Origin: Lewinellaceae bacterium
Lineage (GTDB): Bacteria; Bacteroidota; Bacteroidia; Chitinophagales; Saprospiraceae
Assembly (NCBI GenBank): GCA_020636355.1
Contig: JACJYB010000002.1
Coordinates: forward strand, 124,001 to 188,000
DNA length: 64,000 bases
Direction: 5' to 3'
The position numbers were made by a program, and so were the translations under genes. The notes below the pieces were generated by a model. It was not told the origin of the DNA and did not search any database. It was given only the letters and a program-made list of their open reading frames with translations. Shown in pieces: positions 1 through 8,458 of this stretch (position 1 is the first letter of the stretch; each line of letters begins with the position of its first letter).

Positions 1-1173
1 TTCTATGTTACGGATGATAACCTGTGGTTGCCCCACCTGCAGTTCAAACCCTTCACGGCGCATGGATTCAATTAACACGGAGAGGTGCATGACACCACGG
101 CCATAGACAATGAATGAATCTGCCGTCTCTCCCGGTTCAACCCGCATAGCAAGGTTTTTCTCCAACTCTTTTTCCAGACGGTCTTTGATGTGACGGGAGG
201 TAACAAATTTGCCCTCTTGCCCAAAGAAAGGAGAGTCATTAATGGTGAAACGCATGCTCATGGTGGGTTCTTCGATGCGAATCGTTGGAAGCGCTTCCGG
301 GACTTCAACATCGGCAATGGTGTCGCCAATATCAAAACCTTCTATGCCGACCACAGCGCAAATCTCTCCGGCCGGTACCGCATTGATTTTTACCTTTCCC
401 AAACCTTCAAAGGTGTACAATTCTTTGATCCGGTTCTTCACAATGCTGGCATCGCGTTTTACCAGGGCTACATTTTGCCCAACTTTCAATTCTCCCCGGT
501 GTACCCGACCAATAGCAATCCGGCCGATGTAGGGAGAGTAATCCAGCGAGGTTACCAGCATTTGCGATGGCCCGAGAGCAGTTATCGGAGCTGGAATGTG
601 TTCTATAATCGCATCCAGTAGTGGAGTGATGTCTCCGGATGGTTTTTGCCAGTCTTCTCCCATCCAGCCTTGCTTGGCTGACCCGTAATAGGTGGGAAAA
701 TCCAATTGGTCATCGGTAGCATTCAATTCAAACATCAAATCGAAAACAGCTTCATGCACCTCATCCGGGCGGCAATTCTCTTTATCGACCTTGTTGATAA
801 CGACAATAGGCTTTAAACCCAGTTCAACTGCTTTCTGCAAAACAAACCGGGTTTGTGGCATCGGTCCTTCAAAGGCATCAACCAAAAGCAGCACACCGTC
901 CGCCATATTCAATACCCGTTCTACTTCTCCTCCAAAGTCGGAGTGGCCCGGGGTATCAATGATGTTAATTTTTACGCCTTTGTAGGTAACGGATGCATTT
1001 TTAGCAAGAATGGTAATCCCCCGCTCACGTTCCTGATCGTTATTATCAAGAATAAGTTCGCCTGGACGTTCATGCTCTTTAAAGAGGTTTCCTGCGTGTA
1101 AAAGCTTGTCTACCAGCGTAGTTTTACCATGATCGACGTGGGCAATAATGGCAATATTTCGGATGTTTTGCAT
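1..1173 (-). CDS. typA: Translational GTPase TypA/BipA (3' end outside window)
   Basis: The gene starts at 1173 and runs off the left edge, so about 391 of the usual ~600 residues are present. The protein is a ribosome-associated GTPase of the EF-G superfamily, implicated in ribosome assembly and stress adaptation. The start MQNIRNIAIIAHVDHGKTTL carries the G1 loop at residues 12-20. It is followed by the switch segment RERGITI, the G3 motif DTPGHSDF and the G4 motif NKVD. Domain II and the start of the EF-G-like domain follow (SMRFTINDSPFFGQEGK). The next gene on the same strand, pdhB, is separate. A TAnnTTTG box lies 22 nt upstream of the start codon. Confidence 0.95.
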   Translation of the reverse strand, partial: MQNIRNIAIIAHVDHGKTTLVDKLLHAGNLFKEHERPGELILDNNDQERERGITILAKNASVTYKGVKINIIDTPGHSDFGGEVERVLNMADGVLLLVDAFEGPMPQTRFVLQKAVELGLKPIVVINKVDKENCRPDEVHEAVFDLMFELNATDDQLDFPTYYGSAKQGWMGEDWQKPSGDITPLLDAIIEHIPAPITALGPSQMLVTSLDYSPYIGRIAIGRVHRGELKVGQNVALVKRDASIVKNRIKELYTFEGLGKVKINAVPAGEICAVVGIEGFDIGDTIADVEVPEALPTIRIEEPTMSMRFTINDSPFFGQEGKFVTSRHIKDRLEKELEKNLAMRVEPGETADSFIVYGRGVMHLSVLIESMRREGFELQVGQPQVIIRNIE

Positions 1174-1194
1174 AGGCTTCGAAAAATCAAGCCG

Positions 1195-1202
1195 CAAAAG
1201 TA
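1195..1202 (-). promoter_or_regulatory. -7 promoter element of typA
   Basis: Read on the minus strand the bases are TACTTTTG, an exact match to the Bacteroidota -7 consensus TAnnTTTG. The box ends 22 nt before the typA start codon. I see no good -33 TTTG at the expected distance, so the assignment rests on the -7 match and its position. Confidence 0.45.
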
Positions 1203-1251
1203 CGCAATTTACTTGAAGGATAGTATGAACAAATGATTAATTATTATTTGG

Positions 1252-2238
1252 TCAGGCTTGAACGTACATGACCTCTTTAACCGCGCGAATAACCTTTTCG
1301 GGATTTGGCAAATATTCATCCACCAGCGTGGAGGCGTATGGGAGCGAAGTATCTGCAGCATTAACTCTTCGAACCGGCGCATCTAAATAGTCGAAAGCAT
1401 CCTTCTGCACCTGATAGGCAACTTCAGATGAAACTCCAAACATAGGCCATGACTCATCGACGACTACCATGCGATTTGTCTTTTTAACGCTTTCTACCAG
1501 GGTGGCAATATCCAACGGGCGGATGGTTCTCAAATCAATCACTTCGGCAGAAATACCTTCCTTAGCCAATTCTTCAGCAGCATCCAGACAAACCAACACC
1601 ATTTTATTAAATGAAACCAAGGTGATATCGGTGCCGGAGCGACGCACCCGGGCCTGGCCAATCGGAACCAAATATTCATCTTCAGGAACCTCTCCTTTGA
1701 GCCCATACATGATCTCCGATTCCATTATGCAGACCGGATCGTTATCCCGTATTGCCGACTTCAGAAGCCCTTTGGCATCCGCTGGATCGATGCAGGAAAT
1801 CACTTTCAACCCCGGCACATTTCCCATCCAGCTTTCAAAAGTCTGCGAATGCTGTTGAGCTAACTGGCCAGCCGCTCCTGAAGGTCCGCGGAAGACCACC
1901 GGACAATTAAATTGACCGGCAGATTGCGATAAGGTTTTAGCGGCATTATTTACAATCTGGTCAAAGGCTAGAATAGCAAAATTCCAGGTCATGAACTCTA
2001 CGATCGGGCGCAATCCGTTCATAGCAGCACCCACTCCTATCCCGGCAAAACCCAGCTCGGTAATGGGCGTATCAATCACTCGTTTGGGTCCGAATTCATC
2101 CAACATTCCCTTACTTACCTTGTAAGCTCCATTATATTCTGCGACTTCCTCACCCATCAGAAATACGGATTCATCCCGGCGCATTTCTTCTGACATCGCT
2201 TCTCCAAGTGCTTCACGTAAGGTTATAATTCTTCCCAT
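1252..2238 (-). CDS. pdhB: Pyruvate dehydrogenase E1 component, beta subunit
   Basis: This 328-residue protein has the full length and layout of an E1 beta chain, which pairs with E1 alpha to bind thiamine diphosphate and decarboxylate pyruvate. The N-terminus MGRIITLREALGEAMSEEM, the stretch GEEVAEYNGAYKVS, the ThDP-pyrimidine-binding region TPITELGFAGIGVGAA and the C-terminal transketolase domain (LRTIRPLD, VDESWPMFGV) are all visible. The alpha subunit gene is at 38473-39492 in this window, about 36 kb away and on the opposite strand. The gene stands alone, with a TAnnTTTG box just upstream. A 2-oxoisovalerate E1 beta role is less likely. Confidence 0.93.
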   Translation of the reverse strand: MGRIITLREALGEAMSEEMRRDESVFLMGEEVAEYNGAYKVSKGMLDEFGPKRVIDTPITELGFAGIGVGAAMNGLRPIVEFMTWNFAILAFDQIVNNAAKTLSQSAGQFNCPVVFRGPSGAAGQLAQQHSQTFESWMGNVPGLKVISCIDPADAKGLLKSAIRDNDPVCIMESEIMYGLKGEVPEDEYLVPIGQARVRRSGTDITLVSFNKMVLVCLDAAEELAKEGISAEVIDLRTIRPLDIATLVESVKKTNRMVVVDESWPMFGVSSEVAYQVQKDAFDYLDAPVRRVNAADTSLPYASTLVDEYLPNPEKVIRAVKEVMYVQA

Positions 2239-2263
2239 TGGTCAATTGATCTGTTTGTGGCCG

Positions 2264-2271
2264 CAAATTTA
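2264..2271 (-). promoter_or_regulatory. -7 promoter element of pdhB
   Basis: The minus strand reads TAAATTTG, an exact TAnnTTTG match, 26 nt upstream of the pdhB start. A clear -33 partner is not visible. Confidence 0.45.
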
Positions 2272-2374
2272 GCGAATAGAACCCAAATACTGTATTTGAA
2301 TTCAAAAGAGTATAAAATGCCCCGATAGCCTATGGATCGTCAGCAGTAGGTAAACACATTCTGACTGCTAAGGT

Positions 2375-3736
2375 TTATTGAACCAGCTTCTGAGCTAGTT
2401 CTGAAAGATTGGTACCGCCAAAAGTTCCGGAGGTCATAAAGAGAAAAACTTTCTTCCCGGGAGGCAATGCATCGAGGAAAACGGGTATTCCAGCTGGTTC
2501 TTTAAGAATTTTAAGCCCAGGAGAAGCAAACGCTTCTTGCACTTCTTCATCCTTCAGCATCGGCAATCGCTTCATAGCAAAGGTGTGCTCCTGGTAAAAT
2601 ACAACGGCGTGATCCGCTCCATCGAGGGTATGCGTGTACTGTGGTAAAAATGCGCGGTTCAGTGATGAAAATGTATGGAGTTCCAAGAGACAGATCAAGA
2701 TACGGTCCGGATATTGGCGCCGAACCGCCTGCACGGTAGCCCGTACTTTTGAAGGCGCATGTGCAAAATCCAGATAACACAAAGAGTCCTTGCTCTGAGC
2801 CAGCAGTTGCAACCGTTTTGACGCCCCCCGGAAACTGCCCATAGATTCAAGAAATTGTTGCTCGGTGAGACCCAATTTCAGGGATACTTCCAGCGCCGCC
2901 TTCATATTTTGCATGTTGTGCTCTCCAAAAAGAGGTGTGCGATAAGGCTGATCGTTGCGATCTCGCAGCATAGTACCTTCATTGGTCTGTATGTGTGGAA
3001 TAGCCCGGTAAGGAATCCATTCCAGATCCTTTCTTAAATCTTTTAAGGCTTCCAGATTCGGATCATCGGCACAATAATAGACGGTTCCATCCGCTTCCAT
3101 AGATTGGATCAGGTCCGCAAAGAGTTGTTTATAACCATCAAAAGTTGGGAATACGTTCATGTGATCCCAGGCAATTCCGGTAATGACTGCCACATGCGGC
3201 TTGTAGTGAATGAATTTTGGCCGGCGGTCCACCGGAGATGAAAGGTATTCATCTCCTTCCGCAATAAACAAGGCAGCATCAGATAGATGAACCATATCCT
3301 CGAAACCCTCTATTCTGGCTCCCACCAGATAGTCCATCGGCTTCCCGGCCTGCTGCAGGGCATACAATATCATGGAGGTCGTTGTCGTTTTTCCATGACT
3401 ACCGGCTATGACCACCCTTGTCTTGTCCCGGGCATGTTCGTACATGAAAGAGGGAAAAGAATGGATCGGCACACCTAACTCCATCGCCCGCAGTAATTCT
3501 GGGTTATCCGGTCGGGCGTGCATTCCGAGGATTACCAGGTCTATTCCTTCATGGATCCGCCCGGGGTCCCAGCCTTCACGATCCGGAAGCAGATCGTGGT
3601 CAGAAAGTCGCTCTTTTGCCGGGCTATAAATCTCATCGTCTGAGCCTGTGACGGAATGTCCATTTTTTTTCAATGCGATGGCCAAATTATGCATGATGCT
3701 TCCGCCAATGGCTATCAAATGAATACGCATGAACAA
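2375..3736 (-). CDS. mpl: Mur ligase, Mpl type (UDP-MurNAc:tripeptide ligase)
   Basis: This 453-residue Mur ligase resembles Mpl, which reattaches the L-Ala-D-Glu-meso-DAP tripeptide from recycled peptidoglycan to UDP-MurNAc. The N-terminal Rossmann segment RIHLIAIGGSIMHNLAIALK includes the Mpl-like IGGSIMHNLA. The ATP loop is AGSHGKTTTTSMI near residue 112. The central-domain stretches AEGDEYLSS and ITGIAWDHMNVFP and the C-terminal DFAHAPSK follow. Length fits Mpl (about 450). The codon-3 Met is an alternative start. The exact substrate cannot be proven from sequence, and MurC is the main alternative, but the N-terminal signature favours Mpl. Confidence 0.88.
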   Translation of the reverse strand: MFMRIHLIAIGGSIMHNLAIALKKNGHSVTGSDDEIYSPAKERLSDHDLLPDREGWDPGRIHEGIDLVILGMHARPDNPELLRAMELGVPIHSFPSFMYEHARDKTRVVIAGSHGKTTTTSMILYALQQAGKPMDYLVGARIEGFEDMVHLSDAALFIAEGDEYLSSPVDRRPKFIHYKPHVAVITGIAWDHMNVFPTFDGYKQLFADLIQSMEADGTVYYCADDPNLEALKDLRKDLEWIPYRAIPHIQTNEGTMLRDRNDQPYRTPLFGEHNMQNMKAALEVSLKLGLTEQQFLESMGSFRGASKRLQLLAQSKDSLCYLDFAHAPSKVRATVQAVRRQYPDRILICLLELHTFSSLNRAFLPQYTHTLDGADHAVVFYQEHTFAMKRLPMLKDEEVQEAFASPGLKILKEPAGIPVFLDALPPGKKVFLFMTSGTFGGTNLSELAQKLVQ

Positions 3737-3748
3737 ATAATATATGTT

Positions 3749-3756
3749 TATCTTTG
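3749..3756 (+). promoter_or_regulatory. -7 promoter element for the lipoprotein-ytxJ-mnmD operon
   Basis: TATCTTTG on the plus strand is an exact TAnnTTTG match, 71 nt before the small lipoprotein start at 3828. It lies in the divergent gap shared with mpl. No good -33 element is visible. Confidence 0.4.
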
Positions 3757-3827
3757 TACTAAACGGCGTAAACTTACGTTAAATTTTTTGGTATAAATCT
3801 TGTTCCATTACCATCGTCAAATTTAAT

Positions 3828-3986
3828 ATGAAAATGAAGAAAGGAAATAAGTATGCCATGTGGATTGCAGTGTTGAGTCTTATCGTATTGTCCTCCTGCA
3901 ATCGTGGGATAGGATGTCCGAGTGATTTTTCACTTCATATCGACATTGTAGACCTGGCAAGTCAGATCATCAAAAACATCTTCTAA
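3828..3986 (+). CDS. Small predicted lipoprotein (52 aa)
   Basis: A short frame encodes MKMKKGNKYAMWIAVLSLIV, then a lipobox LSSC near residue 24, then a short tail with a second Cys (NRGIGCPSDF) ending in KNIF. A basic n-region, hydrophobic core and lipobox make it a plausible lipoprotein of about 29 mature residues. It begins 71 nt after a TAnnTTTG box, and its stop lies 2 nt before the ytxJ-like start, suggesting one transcript. I recognise no family. Function unknown. Confidence 0.6.
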   Translation: MKMKKGNKYAMWIAVLSLIVLSSCNRGIGCPSDFSLHIDIVDLASQIIKNIF

Positions 3987-3988
3987 TC

Positions 3989-4333
3989 ATGCTTTGGATT
4001 CATCTAATCAACGACAACCAAATTGACCAAATCGTAGAAGATTCTTTTCAGGTGCCGGTTTTCATCTTCAAGCACAGCAGGCGTACCAGCATCAGCTCCA
4101 TCGCTCTGCATCGCCTGGAATCTGAATGGCCTTTCATTCGTCAGAACTATAAGGCTTATTATCTTGATGTCCAGAAAAACGGCCAGATATCCCGCATGGT
4201 GGCTGAGACTTTCGGCGTACACCATGAATCGCCACAATTGTTGGTGATCCTCAATGGCGAATGTGTTTACGACGCATCCCATCTGGATATTCAGGCTCGT
4301 GAATTGGAAGCACTCCGTGTACCGGCAGCATGA
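3989..4333 (+). CDS. ytxJ: YtxJ-like bacillithiol-system protein lacking the usual cysteine
   Basis: This 114-residue protein matches the YtxJ (DUF2847) monothiol bacilliredoxin-like family, linked to bacillithiol redox chemistry. The recognisable core is FIFKHSRRTSISSIAL (residues 25-40), and the C-terminal part resembles the family (LNGECVYDASHLDI). In the family the core normally reads KHS-x-R-C-x-I-S. Here residue 33, in the cysteine position, is threonine (codon acc), so the expected redox cysteine is missing. One Cys remains in LNGECV. The gene follows a small lipoprotein by 2 nt and overlaps mnmD by 4 nt. bshC at 22160 shows that the host is likely to make bacillithiol. Confidence 0.8.
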   Translation: MLWIHLINDNQIDQIVEDSFQVPVFIFKHSRRTSISSIALHRLESEWPFIRQNYKAYYLDVQKNGQISRMVAETFGVHHESPQLLVILNGECVYDASHLDIQARELEALRVPAA

Positions 4334-5025
4334 CATCGTGGTCCTTACGGATCACAGCCGACGGTAGCCATACCGTTTTCTCTGAACCATACCAATCAAC
4401 TTATCATTCCATGCATGGTGCATGGCAAGAAAGTATGCATGTATTCATACATGCTGGTCTCTTTTTTGCCCTGGATCAATTCAGGTACAACCATATATCC
4501 ATCTGGGAAATGGGATTGGGTACCGGACTCAATGCCTTGTTGTCCTGGCATGTCCTTCAAGCTAAAGACATAACCCTGGACTATCATGCACTGGACATCC
4601 ATCCACTTCCTCCTAGCATAACGGCAGCCCTTAACTATCCTGAACGAATGAATCATCCGGACGCTTACAATGTATTTGAAGCCATCCATCAGGCTCCGTG
4701 GGACCGGACCACCCTGATAACCCAGGACTTTAACCTGACCAAATACCGCATTGATATTACTTCCTATCAACCAGCTCTCCAGGCAGATGTTATCTTTTAC
4801 GATGCCTTTGGGCCTGGAAGTCAATCTCCACTGTGGACTGAAAAGATTATTCAACAGGTCTTATGCCCATTAGCACATCCGGGAACCGTGCTGACCACTT
4901 ACAGTTCTCAAGGCCTGTTTCGCCGGGCTCTTGCAGCTAATAACTTTCTGGTTACCAAAATCCCGGGGCCACCCGGTAAGCGGGAGATGATCCGGGCGAT
5001 TTACTCCAGGAAGGAAACTCAATAA
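4330..5025 (+). CDS. mnmD: tRNA mnm5s2U34 methyltransferase MnmD
   Basis: This 231-residue protein resembles the methyltransferase half of MnmC (stand-alone MnmD), which uses SAM to methylate nm5s2U at the tRNA wobble base. It shows the family opening SLRITADGSHTVFSEPYQST, the SAM-binding loop EMGLGTGLNALL near residues 60-71, and the catalytic-region DVIFYDAFGPGSQSPLWT. It ends with the family's GPPGKREM motif. Its start overlaps the stop of the ytxJ-like gene (ATGA), indicating translational coupling. Its 3' end overlaps the convergent M28 peptidase by 7 nt. No FAD-oxidase half is fused. Confidence 0.9.
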   Translation: MTSWSLRITADGSHTVFSEPYQSTYHSMHGAWQESMHVFIHAGLFFALDQFRYNHISIWEMGLGTGLNALLSWHVLQAKDITLDYHALDIHPLPPSITAALNYPERMNHPDAYNVFEAIHQAPWDRTTLITQDFNLTKYRIDITSYQPALQADVIFYDAFGPGSQSPLWTEKIIQQVLCPLAHPGTVLTTYSSQGLFRRALAANNFLVTKIPGPPGKREMIRAIYSRKETQ

Positions 5026-6503
5026 TGGCTTCCATAAAGTGCTCTCGCTGCTTCTTCGTATTTGTCCCCTGCGGACCATCGCGGATTGCTTTCCATCTGG
5101 GCAATTAGATATGCCGCATACGCAAATGCTTTCCAATAGGCATTGGCATAACGATAATTGATGGAATCCGGATTGTCCGTCTCCCGATGGTAATACTTGC
5201 GGATTTCCTCATCAAACGAACGGAAACCAGGCGAAAAAGTAGGTGCCGGGATTCCCTGTTGAGCAAATCGAACATTATCAGATCGATCAAATAGATTTTG
5301 TTCTTTGGCCGGGTCCACAACCACCTTTAATCCGAATGCCTGGCAAGCTTGTTCCATCTGCTTTGCCGCTCCAACCCGATCAAAACCTAAAATGGAAATC
5401 ACGGTGGTGTCGGAATATCCTGCACCATCGGTATTCAGATTGAACCGAATCTTATTCAGTTCAATGGGTGAATTCTTGATAAAATAATCACTGCCAAGAA
5501 GACCTTTTTCTTCTCCTGTCCAGGCGGCAAATACCACGGATCGCTTCATCGGTACGGCTTTAAGCACATCAGCAGAAGCTAACAATGCCACGACACCCAT
5601 CCCGTTATCGCGGGCACCGTTAAAAATGGTATCCTGGTCTACCGGCTCATCAGGCGCCTTGTCACGGACACCGATATGATCGTAATGTGCACTCAATACC
5701 ACGTATTCCTGCTCGTCAACCGGCAAAGTGCCGGGTTTGTAGGCAAGGACATTGTACGATGGGATGCGCTTTCTCTGAAGCCCGGAATATTTGAACTGTA
5801 TCGGCCTAACGGGATTTTTCCTCAAATCAGCCACTTGGCGATTATCCAGCTGGATCAAACCATAAGCGATGGGCGATGAGTCAGCTTCATCATCTTGCTT
5901 TAACTGCAGCCTCTCCCGATTCAGGTAATTACTGAGGATGGACCAGGGCGTTTGCAATGTGTAGATTTCAAAGAGTCCTTTTGCACCGAGCCTCTCAAAT
6001 TCTTTTTGCTTCTCCCTACCCTTCTGCATAGCTGCCATCGGGCTACGAATCTCTTCTGTTCCAAACAACGTAATCACATATTTACCCCGAATTTCATCGG
6101 CAACGAGGGTATCCTCAAAACTAATAAATACGGCTACCCCCTGATCTTCTTTTGCCACACCATCGAGCATCAATACATTCTCCCCCTGTAGTAAAACCGT
6201 GTCCAAAAAGCGGACTTCTGCCAGACCAGGTGTTATTTTTTCAAAGGGTACTTCCTGAAAATAATCACGCATGCCCGGAAGAGGTAATAATCCATTCACT
6301 CTGAACATTTCGGCTATATAACGAGCAGAAATATCCAATCCGGGTTCTCCCACATTACGCCCTTGCATTTCGTCACTGGCCAGGAAACGTAATTCTTGTT
6401 CATACGATCCGGAATGCCAATTATTGATCAACCACTCTGGGGCCTGAGCAATCAGCAAAACACGACTCAGGAAGACAGCAAGACAGATAAATAGGTATCG
6501 CAT
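5019..6503 (-). CDS. Exported M28 family zinc aminopeptidase
   Basis: This 494-residue protein starts with a signal peptide (RYLFICLAVFLSRVLLIAQA). A family-typical opening follows (LRFLASDEMQGRNVGEPG). The M28 metal-binding positions are visible: SAHYDHIG, FNGARDNGMGV, AWTGEEKGLLGSDYF and LNTDGAGYSD, with a late histidine in KYYHRETDN. It should be a two-zinc exopeptidase acting in the periplasm or outside the cell. Substrate is unknown. It converges on mnmD with a 7-nt overlap. Confidence 0.9.
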   Translation of the reverse strand: MRYLFICLAVFLSRVLLIAQAPEWLINNWHSGSYEQELRFLASDEMQGRNVGEPGLDISARYIAEMFRVNGLLPLPGMRDYFQEVPFEKITPGLAEVRFLDTVLLQGENVLMLDGVAKEDQGVAVFISFEDTLVADEIRGKYVITLFGTEEIRSPMAAMQKGREKQKEFERLGAKGLFEIYTLQTPWSILSNYLNRERLQLKQDDEADSSPIAYGLIQLDNRQVADLRKNPVRPIQFKYSGLQRKRIPSYNVLAYKPGTLPVDEQEYVVLSAHYDHIGVRDKAPDEPVDQDTIFNGARDNGMGVVALLASADVLKAVPMKRSVVFAAWTGEEKGLLGSDYFIKNSPIELNKIRFNLNTDGAGYSDTTVISILGFDRVGAAKQMEQACQAFGLKVVVDPAKEQNLFDRSDNVRFAQQGIPAPTFSPGFRSFDEEIRKYYHRETDNPDSINYRYANAYWKAFAYAAYLIAQMESNPRWSAGDKYEEAARALYGSHY

Positions 6504-6610
6504 AGGTGTAAAAATCAGGTCTTTACCGGCAAGTTAGCAAAAATGTACCACGGCTTTTCATTGGTGAATATTTTCATATCTTGGAACTTCCGAATTAATC
6601 CTGTTCATAT

Positions 6611-7912
6611 ATGAAAAAATTGGAGTTGCACTGGAAGATCATCATCGGGATGATCGCCGGGGTGGGTATTGGATTCTTGGCCGTCTCCCTGGGGCTACAG
6701 CAATGGGTCGAAAACTGGATCAAACCATTTGGAACCATCTTCATAAATCTGTTAAAGCTGGTGGCTGTTCCTCTGATCATCGTATCACTAATAAAAGGCA
6801 TCGCCGAGCTACAGGATATTTCCAAACTGTCTAGGATGGGCGGCAGGACCCTCATCATTTACGTATTCACCACAGTAATTGCAGTCAGCATTGGGCTGCT
6901 TGTCGTGAACATTTTCAAACCGGGTAATCGAATTAATGAACAGACCAGACAGGAGCTCCTGGATAATTTTGGCACCGATGCAGGCGCAAAAATAACTATG
7001 GCCGCAGAACAGAAAGGCCAGGGACCATTACAAGCCTTGGTGGATATCGTTCCCGATAATATCTTTTCTTCCATGACCGACAATCGAAACATGTTACAGG
7101 TCATCTTCTTTGTGGTACTTCTTGGTATTGGACTCATATTAATTGACAAGGAAAAGGCAAAGCCTGTTATAGCTTTTATTGATGGCTTAAATGAGGTGAT
7201 CCTCAAAATTATAGATCTGATCATGCTGGCGGCTCCGATCGGCGTTCTGGCCTTGCTGGCTTCATTAGTTGTAGAATCACCCAGCCTTGACCTGTTTAAA
7301 GCATTGTTGAGTTATGCCATCTGTGTTATTATCGGATTATCGATTATGATATTCGGATTTTATCCACTGTTTGTCCGGTTCTTTACGGGCAAATCGGCGC
7401 GATTCTTCTTCAAAGGTATTGCGCCGGCTCAGCTGGTGGCTTTTTCAACGAGCTCTTCTGCGGCTACCCTTCCGGTCACCATGGAAAGGGTAACTGAGCA
7501 CCTCGGAGTGGATGATGAAGTGTCCAGTTTTGTGCTTCCCATCGGAGCTACCGTGAATATGGACGGCACCAGCCTGTATCAGGGAGTTGCAGCAGTCTTC
7601 ATCGCTCAGGCATTCAACATGGATCTGACCCTAATGGATCAACTTACCATCATTCTCACCGCGACCCTGGCGTCCATCGGATCGGCTGCCGTACCGAGCG
7701 CAGGGATGATCATGCTGGTGATTGTTTTAGGCAGCGTAGGTATTCCGGAAGCCGGTTTAGCACTTATCTTTGCGGTCGACCGGCCACTGGATATGTTGCG
7801 TACGGTGGTAAACATCACCGGAGACTCATCCGTATCCATGGTAGTTGCCAAATCGCTGAATCTTTTGGGCGAACCAAAAGTGAAAGAGTGGGATGAAAAC
7901 TATAAAAAATAA
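6611..7912 (+). CDS. Dicarboxylate/amino acid:cation symporter (DAACS family)
   Basis: This 433-residue inner-membrane protein resembles GltP/GltT/DctA, taking up glutamate, aspartate or C4-dicarboxylates with H+ or Na+. Multiple membrane helices are visible, as well as the re-entrant loop signature SSSAATLPVTM near residue 285. The substrate-site region GATVNMDGTSLYQGVAA and the late motif DRPLDMLRTVVNITGDS also fit. Length is typical. It is followed after 15 nt by a conserved unknown gene, and is probably the first gene of a four-gene run to 10537. Exact substrate cannot be read from sequence. Confidence 0.92.
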   Translation: MKKLELHWKIIIGMIAGVGIGFLAVSLGLQQWVENWIKPFGTIFINLLKLVAVPLIIVSLIKGIAELQDISKLSRMGGRTLIIYVFTTVIAVSIGLLVVNIFKPGNRINEQTRQELLDNFGTDAGAKITMAAEQKGQGPLQALVDIVPDNIFSSMTDNRNMLQVIFFVVLLGIGLILIDKEKAKPVIAFIDGLNEVILKIIDLIMLAAPIGVLALLASLVVESPSLDLFKALLSYAICVIIGLSIMIFGFYPLFVRFFTGKSARFFFKGIAPAQLVAFSTSSSAATLPVTMERVTEHLGVDDEVSSFVLPIGATVNMDGTSLYQGVAAVFIAQAFNMDLTLMDQLTIILTATLASIGSAAVPSAGMIMLVIVLGSVGIPEAGLALIFAVDRPLDMLRTVVNITGDSSVSMVVAKSLNLLGEPKVKEWDENYKK

Positions 7913-7927
7913 AATCTACTGATCAAA

Positions 7928-8458
7928 ATGGAAAATCAATTGCTGGGTCCGGGGTCGAGGGTTAAACACCCCGCCTACGGAGATGGTGTTGTGGTTAAAT
8001 TGCATGTAGCCGCCTACGGTGTATGCTTTACACAATACGGGATGAAACTAGTAGGGAAAGAATATAAAGACTGGCAGGTGATCGAAGCTTTACCCACCGA
8101 CGAAGCCGTTACCTTTAACGAGGCAGAAAAGTCACTGATCAAAATATTGAAGACCTGGTCGGACATCAGTGAGGTGGTGCCATTGGGTGATAGATGGGAT
8201 GGAGGAATGATGATCCTGCAACCCGAAGATGACTCATTGAAACCAAAAGAAATTCCAATTGACGCATTTTTTCATAAAATCGTGATGGTTCGCGACCGGT
8301 TGCGTGTGTTGGAACAACGGATCAATAGTCATGACAAGCTGACTGACGAGGACAAGTTTAATATTCAACAATACATCACGCGCATCTATGGTAGTCTGAC
8401 CACGTTTAACGTATTGTTCAAAAATAAAGAAGATAATTTTGTTGGTGATAAATCCTAA
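7928..8458 (+). CDS. Conserved hypothetical protein with N-terminal Tudor-like segment
   Basis: This 176-residue soluble protein begins LGPGSRVKHPAYGDGVVVKL, which resembles the small beta-barrel at the C-terminus of UvrD/PcrA helicases (G-x-R-V-x-H-P-x-F/Y-G-x-G). The remainder looks helical and contains LGDRWDGGMMILQPED and a C-terminal helical segment. I do not recognise a function. It lies 15 nt after the symporter gene, and the downstream TlpA-like gene starts inside its 3' end. Confidence 0.75.
   Translation: MENQLLGPGSRVKHPAYGDGVVVKLHVAAYGVCFTQYGMKLVGKEYKDWQVIEALPTDEAVTFNEAEKSLIKILKTWSDISEVVPLGDRWDGGMMILQPEDDSLKPKEIPIDAFFHKIVMVRDRLRVLEQRINSHDKLTDEDKFNIQQYITRIYGSLTTFNVLFKNKEDNFVGDKS

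Noticed and set aside
4396..4854. Minus-strand frame of 152 codons
   Set aside because: Antisense to mnmD, which carries the full family motifs.
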